From Actinomycetota bacterium (GTDB lineage: Bacteria; Actinomycetota; Humimicrobiia; Humimicrobiales; Humimicrobiaceae): a stretch of 8,750 nucleotides of DNA. Below, piece after piece: positions 1 to 7,478 of this stretch (position 1 is the first letter of the stretch; every line of letters begins with the position of its first letter). Below the pieces are notes generated by a model. The model was not told the origin of the DNA. It ran no database searches and was given only the letters and a program-made list of their open reading frames with translations. The stretch spans positions 1 to 8,750 of the forward strand of contig JAMCQQ010000364.1 of assembly GCA_023379515.1 (NCBI GenBank). Direction: 5' to 3'. Position numbers and translations under genes: made by a program.

Positions 1-142
1 ACTTTTCTGAAATTTCTTTAGTTTTATCAGTTGAATCATTACTTATAACAATAATTTCATCACAAAATGAAAGACTTTCGAGCGCATCTTTTATCATTTC
101 TTCTTCATTCTTTGCAATAATTACCGCAGATATCTTTTTCAT
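1..142 (-). CDS. GT2-family glycosyltransferase, N-terminal 47 codons only (runs off the left edge)
   Basis: This is the start of a glycosyltransferase of the GT-A fold. The ATG is at 142-140 and the frame stays open to base 1. The visible protein begins MKKISAVIIAKNEEEMIKDA and continues through a CDEIIVISNDSTDKT segment. The first strand (SAVIIAKNEEE) and the second nucleotide-sugar strand with its acidic residue (ISNDSTDKT) are the GT2 hallmarks, and the NEEEMI form resembles the WaaE-like branch of COG0463. The DXD metal motif and acceptor region lie outside the window, so donor and acceptor cannot be inferred. The start overlaps the TGA of the gene before it as ATGA, implying translational coupling. 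An AAGGGAAG stretch about nine bases upstream is the most Shine-Dalgarno-like leader in the window. It is similar to the gene at 1060-2067, so the two may be paralogs. Confidence 0.88.
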   Translation of the reverse strand, partial: MKKISAVIIAKNEEEMIKDALESLSFCDEIIVISNDSTDKTKEISEK

Positions 143-1056
143 ATAGAAAAACTTCCCTTTCCAAATTTACCCATAAGAAAATCCTTTACTCCTTGTTTTT
201 GAGGTTCTCTTCCGGAAATTAACAGTCTTAACCCTTCTTTTAGAAGTGCTATTCTTGCGCGTATTGGTGCATATCTAAACCCGAACAACAATCTATTTCT
301 TGTTATGTAATAATCCTGAAGCTTTGAACCAGATCCTCCGGCTGATCCTGCATTTAAATGCCAAAGAACTGCCTTTGGCTGGTAATAACATTCAAAACCC
401 ATTTTTTTGGCTCTTTGAGATAAATCATTATCTTCGTAATACAAAAAATAATCATCGTCAAAAAATCCGGCATTTTTAAACACTTCTTTTTTTGCCATAA
501 AACAACATACTGTTACAAAGTCTGTTTTTATTAATTCGTCGTATTGTCTTTTGTCTACTTCGTCAACACCCCTATGAGAGGCGATAACATTCTTCCAGTC
601 CATAATGCCTCCTGTGTACCAAAAAACTTTTCCCAAATCAGATTCTTTATATCTATCTTTGTGGTACTCATGTCCTTTGGCAAAATATATTTTGGGGGAA
701 ACTAATCCTGCGTCTTTTTTAATTTTAAAAGTTTTTAAAAGTTCTACAATAAGATTTTTATCTATTAATACATCGTTATTTAAAACAACTATGTAGTCTG
801 CCTTTTTGTTAAGGGCGTATTTAATGCCTAAATTCTGTCCTCCTGAAAAACCTAAGTTTTCTTCACTTCTTAATAGATGTAATTTAAAGTTTTTAAAATC
901 TTTTGTATTTGCTTTAAAAACTTCTTTTGATGCGTTATCAACAACTACAACTTCCAACAGGAAACCCTCTGTATTTAGCTCATCTAACATTTTAAGACAC
1001 AAAAGAGTATCTTTCTTGCCGTTATAGTTAATAATTGAGACAAAAACATTTATCAT
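139..1056 (-). CDS. GT2-family glycosyltransferase, rhamnosyltransferase-like (COG1216)
   Basis: This is a complete 305-residue protein, probably a cytoplasmic or membrane-associated enzyme that adds a sugar to a lipid-linked or surface glycan. Residues 1-15 (MINVFVSIINYNGKK) form the nucleotide-binding strand in the NYNG style of the WcaA/RfbF-like family. VVVDNAS lies at 36-43, NLGFSGGQNLGIKYA at 67-81, and VLNNDV at 91-96, where NND replaces a canonical DXD as is common in this family. The acceptor/catalytic region YYEDNDLSQRAKKMG is at 206-220, WH at 232-233, and YYITRNR at 249-255. All the usual motifs are present at normal family length. The ATG at 1056-1054 follows the TAA of the upstream gene by three bases, and the TGA overlaps the next start. 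No Shine-Dalgarno sequence is visible, so expression probably depends on coupling. The family call is firm; a rhamnose donor is only a guess from family habit. Confidence 0.9.
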   Translation of the reverse strand: MINVFVSIINYNGKKDTLLCLKMLDELNTEGFLLEVVVVDNASKEVFKANTKDFKNFKLHLLRSEENLGFSGGQNLGIKYALNKKADYIVVLNNDVLIDKNLIVELLKTFKIKKDAGLVSPKIYFAKGHEYHKDRYKESDLGKVFWYTGGIMDWKNVIASHRGVDEVDKRQYDELIKTDFVTVCCFMAKKEVFKNAGFFDDDYFLYYEDNDLSQRAKKMGFECYYQPKAVLWHLNAGSAGGSGSKLQDYYITRNRLLFGFRYAPIRARIALLKEGLRLLISGREPQKQGVKDFLMGKFGKGSFSI

Positions 1057-1059
1057 ATA

Positions 1060-2067
1060 TTAAATTCGAAGCTTACTGGTTATTTTATTTAAACCTTTCT
1101 GAAGAGGATTTTTTATTGCTTCCAATTTTTCTTTTGTAATCCAATATAATATTTCTTTTCCAGACTTTTTAAATTCTTTTTCTGTTTCGGAAAGAAAATC
1201 ATCTTTGTCGTATTCTTTAAATCCTTTTTTCTCCCAAATAAACGCAAAAATTAAAAAATGATAAAAAGCCATTAGCATTGATAGAACTAATCCGTGAAAG
1301 CCGTCTTTGTAGCCTTTCCTGGCAAAAAACCTACTTAAAAATTCATTCAACGGAAAACGGATGGCGTCAAAATAAGAAAATACATAGCCTTTATTTAAAT
1401 AATCTTGAGCTTCATTAGGCGCATACAAAGTGATTGTTCTTTCTAGAAATTCAGAGATACTATTATAGTGGTGGTGTATTAAGTCTGATGATAAATAAGC
1501 AGCTTCCCCTTCCAATTTAACCTGCTCATGAACATGAGCTTTAACAAACTTCGCTTTTCCTTTTCTAAAAAGCCTAAGCTGTGGATCAGGATACCAGCCT
1601 GTATGTTCTATAAATTTTCCGAAGATTATGTTTTTCCTGGGAATGTAGTAACCGTTGACTTCAGATTTATGATTTTCCGAGAGCGAAGATCTACGACCTA
1701 AAATCTTGAGAATTTCATCCGCGAGTTCTGGTGAAACTTCTTCGTCGGCGTCAATACTTAAAATCCATTCGTTTTCAGCTTTTTCAAAGCCGAAATTTTT
1801 CTGTAAATCTATTTCCTTAGGATTATTCTTTTGGGAGAAAATCTTATCTGTATATTTTTTTGCAATCTCAACTGTTTTATCCAAAGAACCGTTATCAACA
1901 ACCACTATCTCATCGGCAAACTTAAGCGACTTTAAACACCTTTCTATATTTTCTTCTTCATTAAAAGCTGTTATTACGGCGGAAACTTTACCCCGCACTA
2001 AAGCGCTCCGCTCTTTTAAATTTTCTAATGCTTCGACTGTAAGATTGTTGGTGCGGGGCTTACTCAT
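1060..2067 (-). CDS. GT2-family glycosyltransferase, WaaE/KdtX-like, with unusual N-terminal extension
   Basis: This is a complete 335-residue protein resembling the beta-1,4-glucosyltransferase/WaaE-like branch of GT2. The core starts at about residue 27 with KVSAVITAFNEEENIERC. The donor-binding DEIVVVDNGSLDKT is at 52-65, the DXD motif is IDADEEV at 105-111, and the family signature HTGWYPDPQLRLFRKGKAKF spans 155-174, followed by HVHEQV at 178-183. A hydrophobic, probably membrane-associated stretch lies at about 258-278, then a charged tail. Two parts look extra for the family: residues 2-26, bounded by a GC-rich inverted repeat, and about 124-137 (GRRSSLSENHKSEV), between the DXD helix and the NGYYIPRKN strand. 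The ATG at 2067 sits one base after the flippase stop. A later start before KVSAV is not offered by any ATG, so the extension is probably translated. All catalytic motifs remain, so it is likely active. Confidence 0.9.
   Translation of the reverse strand: MSKPRTNNLTVEALENLKERSALVRGKVSAVITAFNEEENIERCLKSLKFADEIVVVDNGSLDKTVEIAKKYTDKIFSQKNNPKEIDLQKNFGFEKAENEWILSIDADEEVSPELADEILKILGRRSSLSENHKSEVNGYYIPRKNIIFGKFIEHTGWYPDPQLRLFRKGKAKFVKAHVHEQVKLEGEAAYLSSDLIHHHYNSISEFLERTITLYAPNEAQDYLNKGYVFSYFDAIRFPLNEFLSRFFARKGYKDGFHGLVLSMLMAFYHFLIFAFIWEKKGFKEYDKDDFLSETEKEFKKSGKEILYWITKEKLEAIKNPLQKGLNKITSKLRI
1991..2058. repeat. GC-rich inverted repeat inside the 5' end of the WaaE-like gene (candidate in-frame palindromic element)
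   Basis: CCCCGCAC at 1991-1998 is the exact reverse complement of GTGCGGGG at 2051-2058. Allowing one mismatch, the arms extend to 11 bases (1991-2001 and 2048-2058). The enclosed 52 bases include a further GC-rich AGCGCTCCGC run at 2002-2011. Such GC density is foreign to the surrounding AT-rich code. The repeat encodes the part of the glycosyltransferase before its first conserved strand, so it does not disturb the catalytic fold. It may be a small dispersed palindromic element captured in frame, comparable in principle to Rickettsia palindromic elements. A hairpin affecting translation at this start is an alternative. The repeat is seen directly; its mobile nature is inference. Confidence 0.5.
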
Positions 2068-3049
2068 ATTATTTTTTAAGATTAGCTTTTATTAAATTTA
2101 TGTCTGACAAAACTTCCTTTTTTGCAAGTATAAATACGCATGAAAAGTATATCACAGCACCAAGTAAAATCATAAAAATAAGAGTTAGAATACTAGTTAC
2201 AAAAATTGAACTCAAGAAGTATACTGCCAGTCCCATAACTATTGAACTTACTAGCGGATAAATTGTAGCTTTAAAAATGTCAAATTTTACATATCTTCTA
2301 ACTAAATAAATAACTATTACCACAGAAAGTGAGATTAAAGCTGAAGCAAATGAGACTCCGTTAAATCCATACATTATTATAAATAGCGGAGTCATTACCC
2401 AAGTTGCAATTGTCCAAAAAACCATTAAATATAAAGTCATCTTTATTTTTCCAATTGCATTTAAAGCGTTTGTAAGCGGAGTTGAGATAGAAGAAAGCGC
2501 CGCATTCATGGAAAAAAATGCCAAAGATAAAAGCGCAGGTTCCCATTTTAAATATTTTGGAATTAAATTTACAAAATATGGGGAAAGAATTACAAGACCA
2601 AAAAGTGCAGGGAAAATTAAAAAGCTCGCTGCAAAAATAGATTTTTCTATGGCTTTTGTCAAAACATCTTTTTCGTTTTGAAGTCTTGAAAATGAAGGAA
2701 AAGTTATTCTAATTACATTATCCATAATAAGTCGCAGTGGCGTAAAAGCCCATTTCTGCGCAAAACCGATGTATCCAACTTGTGCAATTGGTAATACCTT
2801 ACCAAGGTATGCAATAAATAAATCGTCTTTTATTAAAGCTAATAAACTATTTAATTGAAAAGGAACGCCAAAAGTTAAGAGTTTTTTTGCAGATTCTTTG
2901 GAAAATCCTACGCTCACTTTCCACGGACTTATGAAATACATTACAATAAGACCAGATAACCCCCTTGCTAAAACCGCATAGGTAAAACTTGCTATTCCAA
3001 ATCCATTTATCGCAAGATAAACTACTACAGCATTGAAAACCAATGTTTC

Positions 3050-3074
3050 CACAATTTGAGGTATAACAAGTTTT
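3050..3074 (+). repeat. 25-bp inverted repeat, right-order arm (native coding copy in flippase)
   Basis: These 25 bases are the exact reverse complement of 3384-3408. On the minus strand this arm encodes KLVIPQIV in the ordinary flippase frame, just after ILERDLNFQ, so it looks like the native, source copy. The 309 bases between the arms also code in the right orientation for the flippase. Confidence 0.9.
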
Positions 3075-3383
3075 TGAAAATTTAAATCTCTTTCTAAAAT
3101 TATTGATGGGATTGTTTTTAAAGAAGAAAGGAAAAATGAAATAGCTAAGGCCTGAAACAACAACACCCCGTCGGAACCAAAATTATAAAATTTACCAATA
3201 TTTACTGATAATAATAATGCCAGTAATACAATACTTATTACCAATCCCTGCTGAATTGTAAAGGTCGTTTTTAAATCGTCATTTGTAATTGAATCTTTTT
3301 TTTGTATGAGAGCGGCCGCAAGCCCAATGTCGGAAAAATAAGAAAGAAAAGCAATTACAGCCGATACAACAAAAAATATCCCG

Positions 3384-3408
3384 AAAACTTGTTATACCTC
3401 AAATTGTG
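3384..3408 (-). repeat. 25-bp inverted repeat, second arm carrying the in-frame TAA
   Basis: This arm is the perfect reverse complement of 3050-3074. Read on the minus strand in the flippase frame it gives QFEV-stop-QV, replacing a conserved loop between helices 1 and 2, and supplies the interrupting TAA at 3394-3392. The codon count matches the family, so this is substitution of sequence rather than insertion. The last eight bases (CAAGTTTT, minus strand) encode a plausible native QVF and could have been the short homology that started a template switch. Confidence 0.9.
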
Positions 3409-3509
3409 TAAGGATAAAAGTTGCGATAAAACTAATAACCTGTATGACAAATGTTCTAGAAGTAAGCGCAAAAATACCGCGTATAGATCTTTGCTTTATA
3501 AGTGCAATG

Positions 3510-4226
3510 TCAATTTCTTCCATAGTTGAAATTAAGATCTTTCCATAAAGCCAAACTTTCTTTAATTGCCCTTACAATTACTCTTAAATTTCCTCCGCTT
3601 TGATCACCGTAAATTCTTGGATAATGATGAACTTCGACTTCTGATATTTTTAAATTTGCTCTTTTTGCTTTTGCCAAAATTTCCGTTGTTATCATTGCTC
3701 CTTCCGACTTAAAAGGCATTATTTTATCCAAAGCTTCTTTTTTAAATAATTTAAAGCCGCAATCAATATCTTTAAACCTAAAACCAAAAAATATAAAATC
3801 CCATATTTTTAATAAATTCATTAAGATATGCCTAAAAGGATTATCCAGTCTTTTTTTTCTAAATCCGATGACTAAATCTGATTTTGAGATTTTTTCTAAG
3901 AACTTATTAATTTCTCTTAAATCAAATTGTCCGTCTCCGTCGTTAAAAACAACGAGGTTATATCTTGCAGTTGTAAAACCGGTTTTTAGCGCTGCTCCAT
4001 ACCCTCTATTTCTATCATGTGCTACTGCAATAAGCCTTTTATCTTCTTTTGCAAGCTTTCTAGCAATTTTAAGTGTTTTGTCAGACGAGCCATCGTCAAC
4101 CATAATAATTTCCCACTTTTCTGCTACTTTTTCTGCAACAGGAACAGCTTTTTTTATAACTGACTCTAAATTTTGTTCTTCATTCCAAAAAGGGAAAAAG
4201 ATAGAAAGTTCAGGAACTCTTGTCAT
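3510..4226 (-). CDS. GT2 glycosyltransferase, dolichyl/polyprenyl-phosphate mannosyltransferase (DPM1)-like, no membrane anchor
   Basis: This is a complete 238-residue protein. It probably transfers a sugar from a nucleotide donor to polyprenyl phosphate on the cytoplasmic face. Visible motifs are the first strand ELSIFFPFWNEEQNLESVI (6-24), IIMVDDGSSDKT (40-51), the metal-binding region FNDGDGQFD (94-102), IGFRKKRLDNPFRH (120-133), and DIDCGFKLFKKEAL (153-166). The C-terminal HHYPRIYGDQSGGN at 200-213 is typical of the DPM1/PgaC-type polyprenyl-phosphate branch. The protein ends shortly after, with no C-terminal transmembrane pair, so it is the short DPM1-like type. It overlaps the upstream membrane protein as ATGA and the flippase start by 14 bases. 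Position between GT-C-like proteins and a flippase suggests it makes their lipid-linked sugar donor; mannose rather than glucose or GlcNAc cannot be settled here. Confidence 0.9.
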   Translation of the reverse strand: MTRVPELSIFFPFWNEEQNLESVIKKAVPVAEKVAEKWEIIMVDDGSSDKTLKIARKLAKEDKRLIAVAHDRNRGYGAALKTGFTTARYNLVVFNDGDGQFDLREINKFLEKISKSDLVIGFRKKRLDNPFRHILMNLLKIWDFIFFGFRFKDIDCGFKLFKKEALDKIMPFKSEGAMITTEILAKAKRANLKISEVEVHHYPRIYGDQSGGNLRVIVRAIKESLALWKDLNFNYGRN

Positions 4227-5923
4227 ATTTTGGCTTTAAGTTGGATTATACCAGCAAAAAGAAGTAATATTCCAGCCACAGAAATAAGATTACCAAGTTT
4301 TTCAATTGGCGTCTGCACAAAGCTTAACTCCAAAATATGTTTTCCTTTAGGAAGGCTGATAATACTTCCTCTTAAACCCTGTTTAAGCTTTTCTTCTTTC
4401 CCGTCTATTTTTGCCTGCCAGGCCGGAAAGTAAGAAAGAGGCAGAATATAATCTCCAACACTTCTGATATTTACTTCTAGTTTAGTGTATTGAGTTTTTC
4501 TTTGTAAAATTCTAATGCTAATTTCCGGTGTTATTAAATTGGTAATGTCCGGTATTTGATATTCGCTTTGCGGAACAATAAAACTTTTAGGCAAATACTC
4601 ATCGGATATTTTAGAAGCTTCCCAATTCAATGCGTGCTTACTGGTATAATCTTTAGAATTTTTACTTAAAATTTCCTGTGGAACAAAAAATTTAAGGCTT
4701 ACAAAAATCATAAAAATAAATGCAAAAAAAACTAAAAGATGATATTTATTTTTATCTTGTATCAACTTTTCTAAAACGAAAAATAAGCTACCTCCTATAA
4801 ATGAAGCAAAAAATGAAGCCATAATTAAAAATCTCCAAGGATACTGAAAAAACTCCATTGGTTTAATAATTTCCCAAACCGGTTGTGAGATATTAAGCAT
4901 AAAAAATATTGAAAGTAAAAAGCTTAAAAATAGAAAAATAATAAAATAAAAGATTTCTTTTTCTTTACTTGGTATTTTTAGATATTTTTTAGAAAAAACA
5001 AAAACAATAGAAACAAAAAACATCAAAACTGATAGAAAAATATGATATTTCCCTATCATAAAAGAAAAACCATCTATACATCCTTTAACAGATCCTCCAT
5101 ATCCCCACTGACTTATCCAAAGCTGGGTAAGACACACAAAATGATCTCTAAAGTTTGCACCACCGCCAATTTGTGATAAGACGTCGGTATATTTCATCTC
5201 AAAAATTGCAGGAAGCCAGTAGAATGCGGAAATCAAAACTCCAATAAACAAACCGGGGGAAAATCTAATCAGATTTTTAAAGAAATCTTTTCTTTCCCTT
5301 ACTAAAAGATAGGCAATAAAAAAAACAACAAACAAAGAAACCATCATTGCGGTTAAGTTATGGGAAAGTATTACACCGGCATATGAAATAGCAGTAATAA
5401 TTACATATTTCCAACTGTAATTTTTATGTATTTTTAAAAGTCCGTAAAAAAGAAGCGGAATAAATGCATATGCAAAGTTTTCCGCAAAGTCACCTCTTAC
5501 ATAAACTTCAACAGCATGAAACGGAGCAAGAACATATAAAAGTGAAGAGAAAAGTGCACCTTTCTTTCCAAAAAACTCTTTACTAAGTAAATACATTGAA
5601 AAACCTGAAAGTACAATTGCTAGAATTACCATTAGTTTAGTAGCAGAAAGAGCATCAAATCCAAATAGACTTATCAAACCGGAAACGTAGTATGGAAGAG
5701 GATTATAAAAATTAAAAATAGGGTATCCAAATCCATATCCCAAATCTTGCGACCACCTAACAGGAAACATACCGTCTTTTAGAGCTTTTGTCATTTCAAA
5801 AGTTCTTGCAACCTGCGTATCATCGTGAATTGGGAAAAAACCTTGGGAAATAAGAGGCTTAAAAGCAAAAAAAGAAAAAACCAGAATTAAGATGAATACT
5901 GAATACTTACTTATAAATTTCAT
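4223..5923 (-). CDS. Multi-pass membrane protein, PTPS-related (PF10131-like) GT-C-type putative glycosyltransferase
   Basis: This is a complete 566-residue integral membrane protein. After a first helix at about 6-24, residues 27-45 (QGFFPIHDDTQVARTFEMT) hold an acidic pair, D34-D35, in the first external loop, where GT-C enzymes keep a catalytic acidic residue. FPVRWSQDLGYGFGYPIFNF follows at 53-72. About ten further hydrophobic helices run to roughly 410. The C-terminal part is mostly soluble and beta-rich, with SYFPAWQAKIDGK at about 497-509, LPKGKHILEL soon after, and a last helix. This arrangement matches the family named after 6-pyruvoyl-tetrahydropterin synthase, which despite its name is a membrane family of unproven activity. 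Acting as a glycosyltransferase on polyprenyl-phosphate sugars is inference from topology and neighbours. It overlaps the upstream paralog by 17 bases and the DPM1-like gene by 4. The ATG precedes the first helix; no ribosome binding site is evident. Confidence 0.85.
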   Translation of the reverse strand: MKFISKYSVFILILVFSFFAFKPLISQGFFPIHDDTQVARTFEMTKALKDGMFPVRWSQDLGYGFGYPIFNFYNPLPYYVSGLISLFGFDALSATKLMVILAIVLSGFSMYLLSKEFFGKKGALFSSLLYVLAPFHAVEVYVRGDFAENFAYAFIPLLFYGLLKIHKNYSWKYVIITAISYAGVILSHNLTAMMVSLFVVFFIAYLLVRERKDFFKNLIRFSPGLFIGVLISAFYWLPAIFEMKYTDVLSQIGGGANFRDHFVCLTQLWISQWGYGGSVKGCIDGFSFMIGKYHIFLSVLMFFVSIVFVFSKKYLKIPSKEKEIFYFIIFLFLSFLLSIFFMLNISQPVWEIIKPMEFFQYPWRFLIMASFFASFIGGSLFFVLEKLIQDKNKYHLLVFFAFIFMIFVSLKFFVPQEILSKNSKDYTSKHALNWEASKISDEYLPKSFIVPQSEYQIPDITNLITPEISIRILQRKTQYTKLEVNIRSVGDYILPLSYFPAWQAKIDGKEEKLKQGLRGSIISLPKGKHILELSFVQTPIEKLGNLISVAGILLLFAGIIQLKAKI

Positions 5924-7478
5924 ATTTAAATTTTTTAGCTCTAATTAAAAAAACTAAAACTAGTAAACCTGCAATACTAATTATAGATAAAAAGTCGCTT
6001 AAAATCCTCATATTAGTTTCTTCAAAAACAACTTTTACATTATTTTGTCCTTTTTGTAAATTAAGCTTAATTAAACCGTCATTTTCGTAATTTATTTTAT
6101 CCTTAATTCCGTTTACATAAGCATTCCAACCCGGAAAATAAACTAGATTTATTCGTAATGTTCTTTCTTCAGTTAAAAATGTATTAAAAACTATCTCTCT
6201 TGGGGAAACTTTTGCAACATTTATTTTTTCTTCACCATTTAAATTTTCAACTCTTTGAGGCGTAAATTTTAAATTTTTTTCTTTTACCCATCTTGGCATA
6301 TATTCATTTTTTACCGTAGTTGTATCCATATTTGTTGAATAAAAAGAATCCGGATAATATTGATAATTATTTACGGATAAGTGAGGCTTTGCAGAAATAA
6401 ATATTAAGGCAAGAAAAATAAAAACTACAACAGTTTTATAAACTTTATTTAAATTACTTATTAAAAAGCCTACCTGAAAAGTAAGAATAATCATTAAAAT
6501 AGATAATAATCTAAATGGAAATTGAATAAGATTTGTTATTGGAAAAACTTGCCATAAAATATTAGAAACAGGAGTCACTAAAAATAGTATTAAAAAAGAA
6601 GTAATAGTTGAGAATAAAAACAGTTTATTTTTATTTGTTTTTTTGTTTATTAAAAGTAGCATTAATGAGGAAAATATCAAAACTACCGAAACTATCCCAA
6701 GAACATCAAAGTTATTTAAATTTATAAAATAGTTGTAATATTCAGAAACTTTAGTTTTTGAAAAAACAGTAAATCTCGTATCATAAATTGCAGGAATCCA
6801 AAAAAATGAAGACATACCCATTCCAAAAAATATTGCTAACAAAATAAATTTAAAAAATCCTTTATCTTTTAAAAGTGAATAAACAAAAATTAATGGAATA
6901 AATAATAGGGCAAGAGTATTATGAGAAAGAATAAGAAGTGAAATACCTATTGATGTTAGTAAAATACTTTTTCTTTCAACCTGCCACAAAACAAAAGGAA
7001 CAATTGTAAGAGCCAAAACTTCTCCGACAGAACCTCTCTTATAAACATCATATAAATGATATGGGAATAAAACATAAAGAATACTTCCAACAAATGAAGC
7101 TATATTATCAAAAATCTTCCTAAGCCAAAGATATGTAAAAATGGAGGAAAAGATTAAGCTTGATGCTAAAATGATTTTTATTGTATCTACAAAGCTTATT
7201 CCTAAAATATGAATTGGAACTCCTAAATACATAAAAAGAGGATACAAAAAATTTGATACCGGATATCCAAAGCCGTTATTGAGACGAGTTAAAAATCTTA
7301 CCGGGAATTCTCCGCTTCGCAAAGCCTCATAAAAAGCGGAAAATCTAATTATCATCCAATTTCCGTCATCTGTTAAGGGAAAACCTTGATGAATAAGGCC
7401 AAAAATTGATGGTAATGATATTAAAATTACGAAAATTAAAAAAATTAAACTAGTTTTTTTCTTTATATTTTTTAACAT
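5907..7478 (-). CDS. Multi-pass membrane protein, PTPS-related (PF10131-like), tandem paralog of the next gene
   Basis: This is a complete 523-residue integral membrane protein. Like its neighbour at 4223-5923 it opens with a positively charged start (MLKNIKKKT), a first helix at 10-29, and an external loop with an acidic pair: QGFPLTDDGNWMIIRFSAFY (31-50, D37-D38). GEFPVRFLTRLNNGFGYPVSNF follows at 56-77. The FPVR and GFGYP blocks occur in the same order in both proteins, which makes them diverged paralogs. Many helices follow. A soluble C-terminal region holds VYFPGWNAYVNG at about 446-457, then LQKGQNNVKVVF and a final helix. The ATG at 7478-7476 lies 29 bases inside the upstream YfhO-type gene, and its TAA lies inside the next gene. 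The role is probably GT-C-like transfer or membrane glycan modification at the outer face. Substrate is unknown. Confidence 0.84.
   Translation of the reverse strand: MLKNIKKKTSLIFLIFVILISLPSIFGLIHQGFPLTDDGNWMIIRFSAFYEALRSGEFPVRFLTRLNNGFGYPVSNFLYPLFMYLGVPIHILGISFVDTIKIILASSLIFSSIFTYLWLRKIFDNIASFVGSILYVLFPYHLYDVYKRGSVGEVLALTIVPFVLWQVERKSILLTSIGISLLILSHNTLALLFIPLIFVYSLLKDKGFFKFILLAIFFGMGMSSFFWIPAIYDTRFTVFSKTKVSEYYNYFINLNNFDVLGIVSVVLIFSSLMLLLINKKTNKNKLFLFSTITSFLILFLVTPVSNILWQVFPITNLIQFPFRLLSILMIILTFQVGFLISNLNKVYKTVVVFIFLALIFISAKPHLSVNNYQYYPDSFYSTNMDTTTVKNEYMPRWVKEKNLKFTPQRVENLNGEEKINVAKVSPREIVFNTFLTEERTLRINLVYFPGWNAYVNGIKDKINYENDGLIKLNLQKGQNNVKVVFEETNMRILSDFLSIISIAGLLVLVFLIRAKKFKYEIYK

Larger units (their letters stand above)
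2069..3523 (-). pseudogene. Wzx-type polysaccharide flippase (MATE/PST superfamily), interrupted by an in-frame TAA at codon 44
   Basis: The full frame of 485 codons including stop is the usual size of a Wzx/O-antigen flippase, an inner-membrane exporter of lipid-linked oligosaccharide. The ATG at 3523-3521 overlaps the upstream gene by 14 bases. It opens MEEIDIALIKQRSIRGIFAL, a short cytoplasmic start and first membrane helix, and ends at TAA (3394-3392) after 43 residues. The same frame continues directly after the stop with QVFGIFFVVSAVIAFLSY and SDIGLAAALIQKKD, typical of the second helix and loop of this family. It then gives ILERDLNFQKLVIPQ and many more hydrophobic helices up to TAA at 2071-2069. 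No frameshift is needed: ILT-QFEV-stop-QVFG aligns codon for codon with the family pattern of ILTR, about four residues, then a V/DFG-like motif. The stop lies inside a 25-bp inverted repeat. The first in-frame restart I noted is TTG at 3244, which would lose the first helices, so a working flippase from this sequence is doubtful unless the stop is an artefact. Confidence 0.85.

Noticed and set aside
2794..2810. ATACCTT-ACC-AAGGTAT hairpin as a terminator
   Set aside because: It is a seven-base-pair stem with no following T-run on either strand and lies within conserved flippase coding sequence; probably chance.
3050..3408. Phase-variable invertible segment of 309 bp bounded by 25-bp inverted repeats
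   Set aside because: The stop codon is inside the repeat itself, so inverting the segment would not remove it, and the inverted state would put the flippase code backwards. The present orientation is already the right one for the protein, and no recombinase is in the window.
3302..3529. Plus-strand open frame of 75 codons
   Set aside because: It is antisense to the 5' part of the flippase, and its Lys/Asn/Tyr-rich product has no recognisable feature, while the opposite strand gives clear family sequence.
3868..4433. Two plus-strand open frames (3868-4239 and 4173-4433)
   Set aside because: Both are antisense to well supported minus-strand genes with intact motifs; Ser/Leu-rich composition is typical of a shadow frame.
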